61,574 nucleotides of DNA from Mangrovicoccus ximenensis (GTDB taxonomy: Bacteria; Pseudomonadota; Alphaproteobacteria; Rhodobacterales; Rhodobacteraceae), in the NCBI RefSeq assembly GCF_003056725.1, contig NZ_QBKZ01000017.1, positions 32,479-94,052 on the forward strand, given 5' to 3'. Within the stretch, counting starts at the first letter, position 1; each line of letters opens with the position of its first letter. Under the pieces are notes generated by a model. The model saw nothing but the letters and a program-made list of their open reading frames with translations. It had not been told where the DNA came from and ran no database searches. Positions 9,051 through 19,679 of the stretch are shown here, in pieces. Position numbers and translations under genes: made by a program.

Positions 9051-9913
9051 TTTCCGGCAGCGCTCCCTGCGATGCCCTGCGGGCGGAAGAGGAGGACGAG
9101 GATGACGACCGCGAAGGCGACGAGCGGCCGGTAGCCAGCCGGGATCCAGAAGACCGAGACATCCATGGCGACGCCGACGATCAGCCCCGAGACGATCACC
9201 GCATAGAGCGAGCCGAGACCGGCCAGGATCGCTACGGCGAGAATCTGGAGGATCTGGTGGAAGGCGATATCGGTCGAAAGCGTGGCGATCACGCCCAGCA
9301 TCACCCCCGCGACCCCGGCCAGGCCCGAGGAGATCAGCCAGGTTGCGCGGCTGGTCTTGCGGACATCGATTCCGCGCGAAGCGGCGAGTTCGGGATTGGC
9401 CGACATCGCGCGGATCGCCAGCCCGGTGCTGGTGCGGTTCAGGAATAGAGCCAGCGAGGCGCTGGAAACGATGGCCAGCGCCACGACGAGCAGTTGGTAG
9501 TCGGTGATCCTGAGGCCCCAGAAGCGGTAGCTGGTGGCCAGCGGGATATCGAGCGTGCGGATGCCCGTGCCGATCAGCGCGTCGATCGTGCCGCCGATCA
9601 CATAGGCGACGCCGACCGAGGTGATCAGCATTACGGAGGGGCCGAACCTGCGGATCGGGTCATAGACGATGCGGCCGATGGCAAGCCCGGCAAAGGCCGT
9701 CACGATGATGCCGACCGCCGCGGAGGGCAGGATATGCCAGCCGAGCAGCTTGTTGCAGCCCCAGGTGACGAAGGCGGAAACGCCCAGTAGCTCGGCATGC
9801 GCGATGTTCAGGAATCCTTCCACCCTGCGGGTGAAAGAGAAGCCGATCGTCGCCAGGATCAGGAAGCAGCCGGTCACCAGACCGGTCAGGACGAACTGCA
9901 GGAAGAGCGTCAT
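9047..9913 (-). CDS. livH: Branched-chain-type ABC transporter permease (LivH)
   Basis: A 288-aa permease, first gene of the minus-strand operon. Family features include RRVEGFLNIAHAELLGVSAF and AILAGLGSLYAVIVSGLIVG. The start at 9913 (MTLFLQFVLTG) is preferred over a reading 13 residues longer, because the extension is not hydrophobic and lies outside the usual LivH start. The AT-rich region upstream probably carries the operon promoter. Confidence 0.92.
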   Translation of the reverse strand: MTLFLQFVLTGLVTGCFLILATIGFSFTRRVEGFLNIAHAELLGVSAFVTWGCNKLLGWHILPSAAVGIIVTAFAGLAIGRIVYDPIRRFGPSVMLITSVGVAYVIGGTIDALIGTGIRTLDIPLATSYRFWGLRITDYQLLVVALAIVSSASLALFLNRTSTGLAIRAMSANPELAASRGIDVRKTSRATWLISSGLAGVAGVMLGVIATLSTDIAFHQILQILAVAILAGLGSLYAVIVSGLIVGVAMDVSVFWIPAGYRPLVAFAVVILVLLFRPQGIAGSAAGK

Positions 9914-10181
9914 CTCCGCCGCTCCGGGAGCGTGGCAAGCTCTTGCAGACAAAGGAAATTCGTTCGGCCGCAGAGCCCGCGGCCGTCGATACGTGGGTAG
10001 GTCATTGTCCCTCCGTGTCTTATTTTATGGAGTATGCTTCTCTTTTTTTCGTGACTCAAAGGGATATCTGCGATTCAGCTTCCGCGAATTCGGATTCCCG
10101 CATCGTTGCCGAAAAATTATGCAGTAGGCTCCCTATTTTTTGCGGCCCCGGTCCGGGACCGCCCCAGCAGGGCAGCCGGCG
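9914..10181 (-). promoter_or_regulatory. Probable promoter region of the liv-TRAP-amidohydrolase operon
   Basis: This 268-bp non-coding stretch lies between marR and livH. It is clearly more AT-rich than its surroundings, especially at 10019-10060 and 10110-10140. The element ATGGAGTATGC at 10027-10037 resembles, in inverse orientation, the GTATACTTCCCAT element in the marR/molybdenum-hydroxylase promoter, so both may be MarR sites. This is inference from two copies only. Confidence 0.45.
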
Positions 10182-10697
10182 CTATTTCATGGGCGCGCGG
10201 GAATGCTCGTTATTGGCCCCGATCAGCTTGCGCAGCAGCTGCATGAACATCTCGTGCTCTTCCTCATCCAGCGGCGAGACCAGACGGTCCTGCGCGGCTT
10301 CCATCTTCGGCCGCACGCTGCGCACGAAGCGGCGCCCCTCCTCGGTGATCCGCACGACGCGGGCGCGGCGGTCCTCGACCGACGGTTCGCGCGTGGCCAG
10401 GCCGCGGCGCACCAGCCGCTTGATCACGTCGGCGCCGCTGGTGCGGTCGATGCCCACCGCCTTGGATAGCGACAGCTGGTCGAATCCCTCACCGGAATAG
10501 AGCACCGAGAGCACTGCATACTGCACCGCGGTCAGGTCGAGCCCGTCGCAGGCCTCGGCGAAAAGGCCCATGTGGATCTGGTGCAGGCGGCGCACCAGAT
10601 AGCCCGGGCGCCCCCAGAGATCGTCATATTTCGCCTGGCCGAAGGGGCTGTCACCGTCGTCAGCCGGCGTCGTCTGGTCGGGCGTGTCCTGCGCCAT
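10182..10697 (-). CDS. MarR-family transcriptional regulator
   Basis: A 171-aa winged-helix regulator. The core runs from YLVRRLHQIHMGLFAEACDG through LTAVQYAVLSVLYS, the recognition region LSKAVGIDRTSGADVIKRLVRRG and the wing REPSVEDRRARVVRITEEG. This is a classic MarR arrangement, as in regulators of aromatic degradation that release DNA on binding a phenolic ligand. Start 10697 follows GGAGA at a suitable distance; an earlier start would add 16 unlikely residues. It is divergent from the molybdenum hydroxylase operon and lies upstream of the liv operon, so it probably controls both. Confidence 0.9.
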   Translation of the reverse strand: MAQDTPDQTTPADDGDSPFGQAKYDDLWGRPGYLVRRLHQIHMGLFAEACDGLDLTAVQYAVLSVLYSGEGFDQLSLSKAVGIDRTSGADVIKRLVRRGLATREPSVEDRRARVVRITEEGRRFVRSVRPKMEAAQDRLVSPLDEEEHEMFMQLLRKLIGANNEHSRAPMK

Positions 10698-10831
10698 GGA
10701 AATCTCCGTTAGTGGAAGCTCGGCGTCGTGTCCTCCGGCGCGCAAAGACAGCGCCGGTGCACTGTTCCCCTTGCTCCGCCAAAGTTAAGACGTATACTTC
10801 CCATTAAAGCGGGAATGTGCGGAGACACGCA
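10698..10831. promoter_or_regulatory. Divergent promoter region, marR / molybdenum hydroxylase
   Basis: A 134-bp spacer between the divergently oriented marR and hydroxylase genes. GTATAC at 10792-10797 is a perfect palindrome inside the element GTATACTTCCCAT (10792-10804), which resembles an element upstream of livH. CGGAGA just before 10832 is the ribosome-binding site of the + strand gene. No clear -35/-10 pair could be assigned. Confidence 0.4.
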
Positions 10832-13222
10832 ATGGCAAAACCCGCGCCTCCAGAACAGCAACAGGGAACAGGCGAGATGACGTCCGGAATAGGCGCGCGA
10901 GTCCTGCGCAAGGAAGACGCCAGGCATCTGAACGGCAAAGCGCAATTTGTCGGGGACATTAAGATTGCGGGCTGCTGGGAGGCTGCCTTCGTGCGCAGCC
11001 CCCTTGCCCATGCCCGCATCCGCGGAGTCACCAAGCCCGCGGGATTCGAGGACCGGGTCTTCACCATGGAGGACATGCCGGACCTGCGGCCGATCCGCTG
11101 CGAGTCGACGCTGCCGAGCTACAAGGTCTCGGACTATCCGGCGCTGGCGACTGACAAGGTCCGCCATGTCGGCGAATGCATCGCAATCTGCATAGCGCCG
11201 ACCCGCGCCGAGGCCGAGGACCTGGCCGAGGCGGTCACGGTCGATCTCGCCCCCCTTCCCGTCCTTGCCGATATCGACACGGCCCTGGCCCCCGGCGCCG
11301 CGCGGCTGCACGAAGACTGGGACGACAACCTGTTCCTGACCACCCGCCACGACGGCGACCTTTCCGGCGCGAAGGCCCGCGCCGCCGTGGTGGTCGAACG
11401 CAGCTTCGAGACTGCGCGCCAAGCGATGAATCCGATGGAAGGCAAGGGCGTGCTCGCCCGCTGGGACCACCGCGCCGACCAACTGGTGGTGCATACCTCG
11501 ACCCAGGTGCCGCATCTGATCCGCACCGGCCTGTCCGACTGCCTCGGGCTCGACCAAGCGCAGGTCCGCGTCATCGCCCCCGATGTCGGCGGCGGATTCG
11601 GCTACAAATGCGTGCTCCAGCCTGAGGAGCTTTCCGTCTCCTGGGTGGCGCGGAAGACCGGCCGGGCGATCCGCTGGACCGAGGACCGGCGCGAGCATCT
11701 GACCGCAGGCGCCAATACCCGCCAGCACCGCTACAAGCTGACCGCCTATGCCGATGGCGAGGGACGCCTGCTGGGGATCGATGCGGATATCTGGGTCGAT
11801 ATCGGTGCCTATTCGGTGTGGCCCTTCACCGCCTGCCTCGAGGCCGCCCAGGCCGGCGGAAACCTGCCCGGCCCCTATGACCTCGGCGCCTATGCCTGCC
11901 GCACCTGGTCGGTGGCGACCAACAAGCCGGGCTTCACGCCCTATCGCGGCGTGGCGCGCCCCGGCGTCTGCTTCGCGATGGAGCTGACAATGGATGCAAT
12001 CGCCCGAGCCGTCGGCAAGGACCCGCTGGAAGTTCGCTGCCTCAACCTCGTGCCCGGCGCAGCCATGCCCTATACAAATGTCACCGGAAAGTTCTACGAC
12101 TCCGGCGACTATCCCGCCGCCGCCCGCGCTGCAGCCGACATGATCGGCGCAGGGAACTTCGCCGCGCGCAAGGCCGCCGCCGCCGCCGAGGGCCGCCTGA
12201 TCGGTCTCGGCTATGCCTGCTTCACCGAGCAATCCGCCCATGGCACCAAGGTCTTCGCCGCCTGGGGCCTGCCCTTGGTGCCGGGCTACGAACAGGCGAC
12301 AGTCAAGCTCGCGCCCTCCGGCGCGGTGGAGGTCCGCTCGGGCAACCATTCCTTCGGACAGGGGCTGGAGACCGCCATCGCGCAGGTCGCCTGCGACTGG
12401 CTGAAGCTCGACATCTCGCGGGTCAAGGTGACTATGGGCGATACCGCGCTGACTCCCTATTCCACCGGCGCCTATGCTTCACGCGGCATGGTGATGGCCG
12501 GGGGCGCGGTCTCGAAGGCCGCCGAAGAGCTGGCCCGCCGCCTCCGCATCCACGGCGCGCATCTGCTGCAATGCGCCCCCGAGGACACGGAGATCCGCGG
12601 CGGCGCGGTCTGGAACGGCCAGGCCTCTGCCAGCTTCGCCGAAATCGCCGCTGCCTGGTACCTGCATCCCGACCGGCTGCCCGACGATGTCGACACTGCC
12701 GGGCTGGAGGTCACCGAGGGCTACAAGCCCGCAATCGACACCGGGCTGTTCACCTATGCCACCCATGCCGCCATCGTCGAGGTCGATCCGGAAAGCGGCC
12801 GCACGGAGATACTCGACTACGTCATCTTCGAGGATTGCGGCCGCCGGGTGAACCCGATGATCCTCGAGGGCCAGTCCTATGGCGGCGCGGCTCAGGGCAT
12901 CGGCTCTGCGCTGTTCGAGGAGACGCTCTATGACAGCGCCGCGCAGCCGTTGACCTCGACGCTCGCCGACTACATCCTGCCGGGCCCGGCAGAGCTGCCG
13001 CATTTCCGACTGGGCCACTCCGAGACGCCCTCGCCCTATTCGCGCCACGGCATCAAGGGGGTCGGCGAAGGCGCCGCCATCGCCCCCGCGGGCGCCATCG
13101 TCAACGCGATCAACGACGCGCTCGCGCCGCTCGGCGCCGAACTGACCCGCATCCCCGCCACGCCGCACCGGGTCCTCGGCGCGATCCTCGAAGCCGACGC
13201 CGCCAGGGAGGCCGCCGAATGA
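10832..13222 (+). CDS. Xanthine dehydrogenase-family molybdenum hydroxylase, large (Mo-cofactor) subunit
   Basis: A 796-aa molybdopterin-binding subunit of the aldehyde oxidase/xanthine dehydrogenase/CoxL family. Visible landmarks are GARVLRKEDARHLNGKAQFVGDI at the N-terminus, the cofactor loop VGGGFGYK, the TPYRGVARPG active-site loop, and GVGEGAAIAP near the C-terminus with the catalytic glutamate. The active-site loop lacks the CSFR sequence of genuine CO dehydrogenase, so this is a form-II type hydroxylase acting on an aldehyde, heterocycle or aromatic substrate. The ATG at 10832 follows GGAGA; a GTG five codons earlier is also possible. Medium and small subunits follow with 4-bp overlaps. 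Confidence 0.9.
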   Translation: MAKPAPPEQQQGTGEMTSGIGARVLRKEDARHLNGKAQFVGDIKIAGCWEAAFVRSPLAHARIRGVTKPAGFEDRVFTMEDMPDLRPIRCESTLPSYKVSDYPALATDKVRHVGECIAICIAPTRAEAEDLAEAVTVDLAPLPVLADIDTALAPGAARLHEDWDDNLFLTTRHDGDLSGAKARAAVVVERSFETARQAMNPMEGKGVLARWDHRADQLVVHTSTQVPHLIRTGLSDCLGLDQAQVRVIAPDVGGGFGYKCVLQPEELSVSWVARKTGRAIRWTEDRREHLTAGANTRQHRYKLTAYADGEGRLLGIDADIWVDIGAYSVWPFTACLEAAQAGGNLPGPYDLGAYACRTWSVATNKPGFTPYRGVARPGVCFAMELTMDAIARAVGKDPLEVRCLNLVPGAAMPYTNVTGKFYDSGDYPAAARAAADMIGAGNFAARKAAAAAEGRLIGLGYACFTEQSAHGTKVFAAWGLPLVPGYEQATVKLAPSGAVEVRSGNHSFGQGLETAIAQVACDWLKLDISRVKVTMGDTALTPYSTGAYASRGMVMAGGAVSKAAEELARRLRIHGAHLLQCAPEDTEIRGGAVWNGQASASFAEIAAAWYLHPDRLPDDVDTAGLEVTEGYKPAIDTGLFTYATHAAIVEVDPESGRTEILDYVIFEDCGRRVNPMILEGQSYGGAAQGIGSALFEETLYDSAAQPLTSTLADYILPGPAELPHFRLGHSETPSPYSRHGIKGVGEGAAIAPAGAIVNAINDALAPLGAELTRIPATPHRVLGAILEADAAREAAE

Positions 13223-14036
13223 AACCCGCCGCTTTCGAGCATCTGCGTCCCGACACCGCCGAGGCCCTGGCAGGGCTGCTCTCGCCAGAAGCCAAGCTGA
13301 TCGCCGGCGGCCAGTCGCTCGGTCCGATGCTGAACCTGCGCCTCGCCCGCCCCGCACGGCTGGTCGGGCTGTCCGCGATCCGGGCCCTGGGCGAGATCCG
13401 CGAACAGGACGGCATGATCGTGCTCGGTGCCGCCGTCACCCATGCCCGGATCGAAGATGGCGACAGCCCGGTTCCGCTGCCGCCGATGCTGCGCCATGTC
13501 GCCCGCGGCATCGCCTATCGCGCGGTCCGCAACCGCGGCACGATCGGCGGATCGCTGGCCCATGCCGATCCCGCCGCCGACTGGATCACCGCGCTGACGG
13601 CGCTCGGCGCGCGGGTCGTGCTGCGCTCCGCTGCGGGCACGGAACGCCGGGTTGCCATGCCGGGCTTCGTCCGGGGCGCCTACCGCACCGCACTGAGCCC
13701 GGACGAGATCATCGCCGCGGTCGAGATCCCGGCCGCGATGCGCGACGCGATCTGGGGTTATGATAAAATCTGCCGCAAGGTCGGCGAGTTTGCCGATGCT
13801 ATCGGGGCCCTCGCGCTTCATCCCCCAACCGGCCATGTCCGGCTGGTCGCGGGTGCGACCGGTGCCGCACCGCTGGTGCTGGCCGAAGCCGGGGCGGAGC
13901 TTGCCCGCAGCGCCCGCCATCCCGCCATCCCAGCTCTACGGGATGCACTCGCTGCCGCCCTGCCCGGCACGGATCCGGTCAAGCTCCGCCTCCTCGCCAC
14001 CTCGCTGTCGCGCGCCATCGCAAAGGTCCTTCCCGC

Positions 14037-14040
<4 letters not shown>
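13219..14040 (+). CDS. Xanthine dehydrogenase-family FAD-binding (medium) subunit
   Basis: A 273-aa FAD subunit of the molybdenum hydroxylase. The two FAD motifs are IAGGQSLGPMLNLRLARP near residue 33 and TIGGSLAHADPAAD near 105. Length fits the CoxM/CutM family. It overlaps the genes on both sides by 4 bp (ATGA), so the three subunits are co-translated. It carries electrons from the iron-sulphur subunit to the final acceptor. Confidence 0.92.
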
Positions 14041-14634
<594 letters not shown>

Positions 14635-14635
<1 letters not shown>

Positions 14636-15161
14636 GGCAGGGCCCGGAGCCGCAGGCCGCGGCCACGGCGACGCCCGGCAGCTGGAGGGTGGCGAGACAG
14701 GTGGCCGCGAGCGCCCCGGCCAGGCCGCCGATGCTGAACATCGCGTGAAAGCCGGACATCAGCGGGCGACGCTCAAGGACCTCGACCTGCGAGCCGCTGA
14801 TATTCATCGCCACGTCGAGCGCTCCGAGCGCCGCGCCGAAAAGCATGAGGGAAAGTCCTAGCCACCAGCCATTGCCGGCCAGGGCAGCCACCGGAAGCGC
14901 GAGGGCCGCCAGGGTCCCGGCAACGGCGATCACCGGCCCGGTGCCGATGCGGGCGGCGATGCCGCCGGCGGCCAGCATGGACATCAGGGAGCCCGCCCCG
15001 AGACAGAGCAGGGCCAGCCCGAACTGCGCATCGTCCAGTCCGGTCGCAGCCTTGACTCCGGGAATGAGCGGCGCCCAGGAGCCGATCAGGAACCCGCCTG
15101 CAAGGAAGGCCAGCCTGGTTCCGCGCCGGGCCAAGGGAAGCCGTGTCATGGCCTGTGTCAT
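14635..15161 (-). pseudogene. MFS transporter, N-terminal third only
   Basis: The first ~173 residues are an ordinary major facilitator: LAFLAGGFLIGSWAPLIPGV in helix 1, a long hydrophobic run, and DVAMNISGSQVEVLERRPLM near helix 5. The protein then breaks off near GLAGALAATCLA, within helix 6. The frame continues antisense to the iron-sulphur subunit gene without homology. A full protein would be about 380-400 residues, so it cannot function. Its start overlaps the upstream GMC oxidoreductase stop (ATGA at 15158-15161), so it was the last gene of that operon. Confidence 0.75.
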
Positions 15162-16708
15162 CGGGTTTTACCTATGATCTCTTCCGCCGGCATGCCTTCT
15201 GCGGCGGCTGGCAATACGAGGGCCTCGCGGATGCCGTCCGCGGCCCGCAGCGCCAGTGCGCAGACCGTCAGGGCCGGGTTCACCGCGGCTGAAGTCGGCA
15301 GCACCGAGGCATCGGTGATCCAGAGATTGGCAATCTCGTGGCTGCGCAGCTGCGGCGTCACCACCGAAGTGCGGGGATCGGTCCCGAGCCGCGCCGTGCC
15401 GCATTGATGCGATGTGACCCGCATCCCGAAGGTCCGCACCAGCACCAGCGGAAAGCCTGCCTTGCGCATCAAGGCGCGGGTGCGGCGGATCAGGCTGCGA
15501 TGTGCCTGCATGTTGCTGCGCTTCCAGTTTATGACGATGCGCCCCTTCTCCCAGGTCACCCGGCTTTCGGGATCGGGCAGGTCCTCGCTCTGGAGGAACC
15601 ACCCGAAGGCATAGGCCGCCAGCAGGCGGGCCAGCGGCATCGGCAGCCAGGGCATGTTGGCCTTCAGCACCGGAGCGGTGATCCGTCCTAGTCCCTGCAC
15701 ATTGCCGAGCGGCTGCCGCCCTTTCGGATCGGCATCGTAGAAGTCGTTCAGGCCGAGGGTCTTCTGGTAGACCGACGTGTTCTTCATCCGCGGATCCAGC
15801 GTTAGCATTGCCGAACTGTTGTGGTTCATGAAATTGCGCCCGACCTGGCCAGAGCCGTTCGACAGGCCGGCCGGATGCGCGGCATCGGCAGATTTCAGCA
15901 GCAGCGCTGCCGACTGGATCGCCCCGGCAGCCAGCGCAAAGCCTCTGGCCGCCAGAGGCTTCTCCCGCCCGTCCATGCGGATGATCGCAGCCGAAATCCG
16001 CGTGCCGCCTGCCCCGGTCTCCAGCCGGACCACCTCGGCCCCGGCCAGCAGCGTCACGTTGGGACAGGCCAGGGCATCGGCCAGCGGACCGGTCTCGGCA
16101 TCGATCTTGCCTCGGCCTGTGTTGGGGAAGGCATCCCAGCCTGTCTGCCCTCCTGCCAGCCAGGTGTCGATGTCGATGGCCAGCGGAAGCGACGCCGGAT
16201 GTGCCCCGGCTGCAGACAGGCGGCGGCGGACCGTGGCAATCGCAGGCTCGTCTGGCACGGGCGGGAAAGGATAGGATCCACTGCGGGGCGGTTCTGTCGG
16301 ATCCTCGCCTGCAGCACCGCGCACCCGGAAGAGCCGTTCCGCCCGGTCATACCAAGGCGCCAGGTCCGCATAGGCAAGCGGCCAGCCGGGGCTTGTGCCC
16401 CCGGGATGACGGCGCGGCGCGAAATCGGCCTCGCGGTAGCGGTACATGACGCCGCCGTAGAACTTCGAGTTGCCGCCGACGGCATAGTGGTTGCCCGCGA
16501 CGAAGGGCGTGCCGTCCGACCCCATCCATAGCTCGGTTGGCGCGAAATACCGGCGCAGGAAGATGGCCTCGTCGTCGCGCGCCTCGGGACAGGGCAGCAG
16601 GTGCCTGCCCTTCTCCACGACGAGGATGCGCAGCCCGCTTGGGGCGAGGGCTGCCGCCAGGGACGCCCCGCCCACTCCCGAGCCGATGATGATCAGGTCG
16701 GCATCCAT
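15158..16708 (-). CDS. GMC-family FAD oxidoreductase
   Basis: A 516-aa flavoprotein of the glucose-methanol-choline family. It has the FAD dinucleotide motif GSGVGGASLAAAL at residues 9-21, the NHYAVGGNSKFYGGVMYRY segment, and the C-terminal SVLPTSAAVNPALTVCALALR segment with the catalytic asparagine. The HQCGTARLGTDP segment carries the usual histidine. Members oxidise alcohol groups of sugars, polyols or choline-type substrates. It lies seven bases after the ABC ATPase gene, as the last intact member of the sugar-importer operon, so the imported compound is the likely substrate. Confidence 0.87.
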   Translation of the reverse strand: MDADLIIIGSGVGGASLAAALAPSGLRILVVEKGRHLLPCPEARDDEAIFLRRYFAPTELWMGSDGTPFVAGNHYAVGGNSKFYGGVMYRYREADFAPRRHPGGTSPGWPLAYADLAPWYDRAERLFRVRGAAGEDPTEPPRSGSYPFPPVPDEPAIATVRRRLSAAGAHPASLPLAIDIDTWLAGGQTGWDAFPNTGRGKIDAETGPLADALACPNVTLLAGAEVVRLETGAGGTRISAAIIRMDGREKPLAARGFALAAGAIQSAALLLKSADAAHPAGLSNGSGQVGRNFMNHNSSAMLTLDPRMKNTSVYQKTLGLNDFYDADPKGRQPLGNVQGLGRITAPVLKANMPWLPMPLARLLAAYAFGWFLQSEDLPDPESRVTWEKGRIVINWKRSNMQAHRSLIRRTRALMRKAGFPLVLVRTFGMRVTSHQCGTARLGTDPRTSVVTPQLRSHEIANLWITDASVLPTSAAVNPALTVCALALRAADGIREALVLPAAAEGMPAEEIIGKTR

Positions 16709-16714
16709 CCCGGC

Positions 16715-17803
16715 TCAGTCCAGCCGCGTCTCGGTCGCGGGATCGAAGAGGACGACCTTCTCGGCCTTGACCGAGAACCGCTCCTGTCGGCCCACCTGGG
16801 CGTCGAAGGGCTCGAGGCGGGCAACCACCTCCGTGCCCCCGGCAGCAAAGACGATCAGCGTGTCCGGCCCGGTCGGCTCCACGACGTCGACGCCGACCGG
16901 CACCGTGCCGGAGGGGTCGAGGCCGAAATGCTCGGGACGGATGCCCACCAGCACGTCCCGTCCCGCGAAACGGTGCGCCGTTTCGGCCGACAGCGGCACG
17001 CCGCGCACCACGGCCTCGCCCTGGGGCGTGTCGAAGGCCACCGTTGGCACCCCGTCCGACGCGAGCAGCCAGCCCGGGATGATGTTCATCGCCGGCGAGC
17101 CGACGAAGCGTGCCACATAGGTGTTGGCCGGCCGGTCATAGACCTCCTGCGGCGGACCGAAATGCTGCACCACCCCGCCTTTCATCACCGCAACCTTGGT
17201 CGCCAGCGTCATCGCCTCGATCTGGTCGTGCGTGACATAGACGATCGTGGTGCCAAGGCGCTGGTGCAGGCGCTTGATCTCCGTGCGCATGTCCACGCGC
17301 AGCTTGGCGTCGAGGTTCGACAGCGGCTCGTCGAAGAGGAACAGGTCGGGATGGCGCACGATGGCACGCCCCATGGCGACACGCTGGCGCTGGCCGCCGG
17401 AAAGCTGGCTGGGCTTGCGGTCGAGAAGGCCCGTCATCTGCAGCATCTCGGCGGCGGCATTGGTGGCTTTCGCCCGTTCCTCGGCCGGGATGCCGCGGAT
17501 CTTCATGCCGAACTCGATGTTCTGGCGCACCGTCATTGTCGGGTAGAGCGCATAGCTCTGGAAGACCATGGCGATGTCGCGGTCCTTTGGCGGCAGGTCA
17601 TTGACGACGCGGTTGCCGATCAGGACCTCGCCGCCGGTGATGTCCTCCAGCCCGGCGATGATGTTGAGCAGGGTGGACTTGCCGCAGCCCGACGGTCCCA
17701 GCAGCACCAGGAACTCGCCGTCGCCGACGGAGATGTTGACTTCCTTGAGCACTTCCAGGTTGCCGTAGGCCTTGCGGACGCGGTTGATGTCGAGAGTTGC
17801 CAT
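16715..17803 (-). CDS. Carbohydrate ABC transporter ATPase (UgpC/MsmX type)
   Basis: A 362-aa CUT1-type ATPase. The N-terminal nucleotide-binding domain has Walker A GPSGCGKS near residue 36, the Q-loop VFQSYALYP, the signature LSGGQRQR and [16 protein letters not shown]-terminal TOBE/OB-fold regulatory domain follows ([11 protein letters not shown]). These ATPases energise sugar and glycerol-phosphate-type importers and can be shared. It lies directly after the two permease genes. Confidence 0.94.
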   Translation of the reverse strand: MATLDINRVRKAYGNLEVLKEVNISVGDGEFLVLLGPSGCGKSTLLNIIAGLEDITGGEVLIGNRVVNDLPPKDRDIAMVFQSYALYPTMTVRQNIEFGMKIRGIPAEERAKATNAAAEMLQMTGLLDRKPSQLSGGQRQRVAMGRAIVRHPDLFLFDEPLSNLDAKLRVDMRTEIKRLHQRLGTTIVYVTHDQIEAMTLATKVAVMKGGVVQHFGPPQEVYDRPANTYVARFVGSPAMNIIPGWLLASDGVPTVAFDTPQGEAVVRGVPLSAETAHRFAGRDVLVGIRPEHFGLDPSGTVPVGVDVVEPTGPDTLIVFAAGGTEVVARLEPFDAQVGRQERFSVKAEKVVLFDPATETRLD

Positions 17804-17807
17804 GGGA

Positions 17808-18680
17808 TTATCCTTTCACGGCGCCAGCTGTCAGGCCGCGGACGAAGTAGCGGCCGGCGACGACGTAGACGAGCAGCGTGGGAATGGCCGCGATCATGGC
17901 CGAGGCCATGTCAACGTTGTACTGCTTGCGGCCGGTGGTGACGTTGACGATGTTGTTCAGCGCCACGGTGATCGGGGTGTCGGAGCCGGATGTGAAGGAA
18001 ACTCCGAAGAGGAAGTCGTTCCACACCTGGGTGAACTGCCAGATGCAGCTGACCACGATGATCGGCAGCGCCGCCGGAAGCATGATCGAGAGGAAGATGC
18101 GGAAGAATCCGGCACCATCGATCTGCGCGGCCTTCGTCAGCTCGTCCGGTATGGTGATGAAGTAGTTGCGGAAGAACAGGCTGGTGAAGCAGATGCCGTA
18201 GACAGTATGCACCAGGACCAGGCCAGGGATCGAGCCCGAAAGGCCCAGCCGGCCCAGCACCTGGGCCATCGGCAGGATGACGGCCTGGTAGGGCAGGAAG
18301 CAGCCGAACAGCATCATCCCAAAGACCAGGTTCGCCCCCTTGAAGCGCCATTTCGTTAGCACATAGCCGTTGAGCGCACCGAGACCGGTCGAGAGCAGCA
18401 CCGCAGGCACGACCATCATGATCGAGTTGACGAAATAGGGTCGCAGCCCGGTGCATTCCGTGCCGATGCAGGCCCCCGACCAGGCCTTGGACCAGGCCTC
18501 GAAGGTGATTTCTTGCGGCAGGCCGATGAAGGATCCGGAGTAGATCTCGTCCAGCGGCTTCAGCGACGTGGTGACCATCACCCAGAGCGGCATCAGGTAG
18601 TAGAGAGCCAGCAGGATCAGCGCGCTGTAGATGAACAGGCGGCCCAGCATCTGCTGGCGGGCGAGCGACTTAGTGGCCAT
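17808..18680 (-). CDS. Carbohydrate ABC transporter permease (MalG-like)
   Basis: A 290-aa inner-membrane permease of the CUT1 family with six membrane helices. The EAA loop with the ATPase is visible as [27 protein letters not shown] (conserved glycine in place). N-terminal [22 protein letters not shown] forms helix 1. It overlaps the preceding permease gene by 11 bp and forms the channel with it. Confidence 0.93.
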   Translation of the reverse strand: MATKSLARQQMLGRLFIYSALILLALYYLMPLWVMVTTSLKPLDEIYSGSFIGLPQEITFEAWSKAWSGACIGTECTGLRPYFVNSIMMVVPAVLLSTGLGALNGYVLTKWRFKGANLVFGMMLFGCFLPYQAVILPMAQVLGRLGLSGSIPGLVLVHTVYGICFTSLFFRNYFITIPDELTKAAQIDGAGFFRIFLSIMLPAALPIIVVSCIWQFTQVWNDFLFGVSFTSGSDTPITVALNNIVNVTTGRKQYNVDMASAMIAAIPTLLVYVVAGRYFVRGLTAGAVKG

Positions 18681-19611
18681 GGGTGTCCTCGCGCAGTTCG
18701 GAGTAGAGGTACGGGATGATGATCGCGGCGACCGTCATCAGCATCATGATCGCGCTGGCCGCGCCTACGCCCATCTGGTTGCGCTGGAAGGTGTAGGCGA
18801 ACATGAAGGTCGAGGGCATCTCGGTCGAGCCGCCCGGACCGGCGTTGGTCAGTGCCAGCACTAGGTCGAAGCTCTTGATCGAGATGTAGGAGAGCAGCAC
18901 GATGACGCTGAGGAAGGCGGGGCGCAGCAGCGGCACGATTATGCTGGCATAGATGCGCGGCAGCGAGGCTCCTTCGATCTGCGCCGCCTTGATGATGGAG
19001 CTGTCGATCCCGCGCAGCCCGGCAAGGAAGATCGCCATGGCAAATCCGGTCGACTGCCAGACCGCCGCGATGACGACGCAGTAGATGGCCGTCTCGGGCC
19101 GGGTGATCCAGTCGAAGGCGAAGGTGTCCCAGCCCCAGGACTGCACGACCTTCTCTACGCCGAGCTCCGGGTTGAGGACCCATTTCCACGCGGTGCCAGT
19201 GACGATGAAGGACAGCGCCATCGGATAGAGGTAGACGGTGCGCAGCACGCCCTCGGCCCGGATGTTCTGGTCGAGCAGGATCGCCATCAGCAATCCCAGC
19301 GCGATGGTGACGGCGAGGAAGAGGCCCGTGAAGAGGAACAGGTTGATCACTGCCGTGTGCCATCGCGGCGTGTTCCACAGCCGGACATACTGCTCGAGCC
19401 CGACGAAATCATAGCGCGGAAGCATCGCCGAGGAAGACAGCGAGATCCACAGCGTCCAGGCGATGAAGAGATAGACGCCGATCAGCACCACGAGAAAGCT
19501 CGGGGCCATCACGAGGCGCGGCAGCCATCGGGCGAGCCGGGCGGACAGGGTCGCGGCTGGGCGCTGCGGGGCGGTACCAGGAACCGCGGCGGATTGGGAA
19601 ATGTCGGTCAT
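18670..19611 (-). CDS. Carbohydrate ABC transporter permease (MalF-like)
   Basis: A 313-aa CUT1 permease. The start at 19611 (MTDISQSAAVP) is taken rather than 24 codons earlier, because the earlier codons overlap a stem-loop that follows the binding-protein gene. The EAA loop reads IIKAAQIEGASLPRIYASIIVPLLRP. Length and helix pattern are standard. It partners the permease that follows. Confidence 0.92.
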   Translation of the reverse strand: MTDISQSAAVPGTAPQRPAATLSARLARWLPRLVMAPSFLVVLIGVYLFIAWTLWISLSSSAMLPRYDFVGLEQYVRLWNTPRWHTAVINLFLFTGLFLAVTIALGLLMAILLDQNIRAEGVLRTVYLYPMALSFIVTGTAWKWVLNPELGVEKVVQSWGWDTFAFDWITRPETAIYCVVIAAVWQSTGFAMAIFLAGLRGIDSSIIKAAQIEGASLPRIYASIIVPLLRPAFLSVIVLLSYISIKSFDLVLALTNAGPGGSTEMPSTFMFAYTFQRNQMGVGAASAIMMLMTVAAIIIPYLYSELREDTHGH

Positions 19612-19638
19612 GGTGTCTCCTTGCCGAGCGTGGAGCCG

Positions 19639-19671
19639 TGCCGGTGCGCGGGGGAGCGCCCCGCACCGGCA
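19639..19671 (-). promoter_or_regulatory. Strong stem-loop after the binding-protein gene
   Basis: A GC-rich inverted repeat of about 15 bp (TGCCGGTGCGCGGGG and its complement) with a very short loop sits between the binding-protein stop (19680) and the first permease start (19611). No T-run follows. Stem-loops here commonly protect the abundant binding-protein transcript and reduce permease expression; that role is inferred from position. Confidence 0.7.
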
Positions 19672-19679
19672 GGACTTCG

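Noticed and set aside
10709..12349. A 546-codon minus-strand frame opposite the molybdenum hydroxylase
   Set aside because: Gly/Ala/Arg-rich shadow of a real gene with cofactor motifs on the + strand; no RBS.
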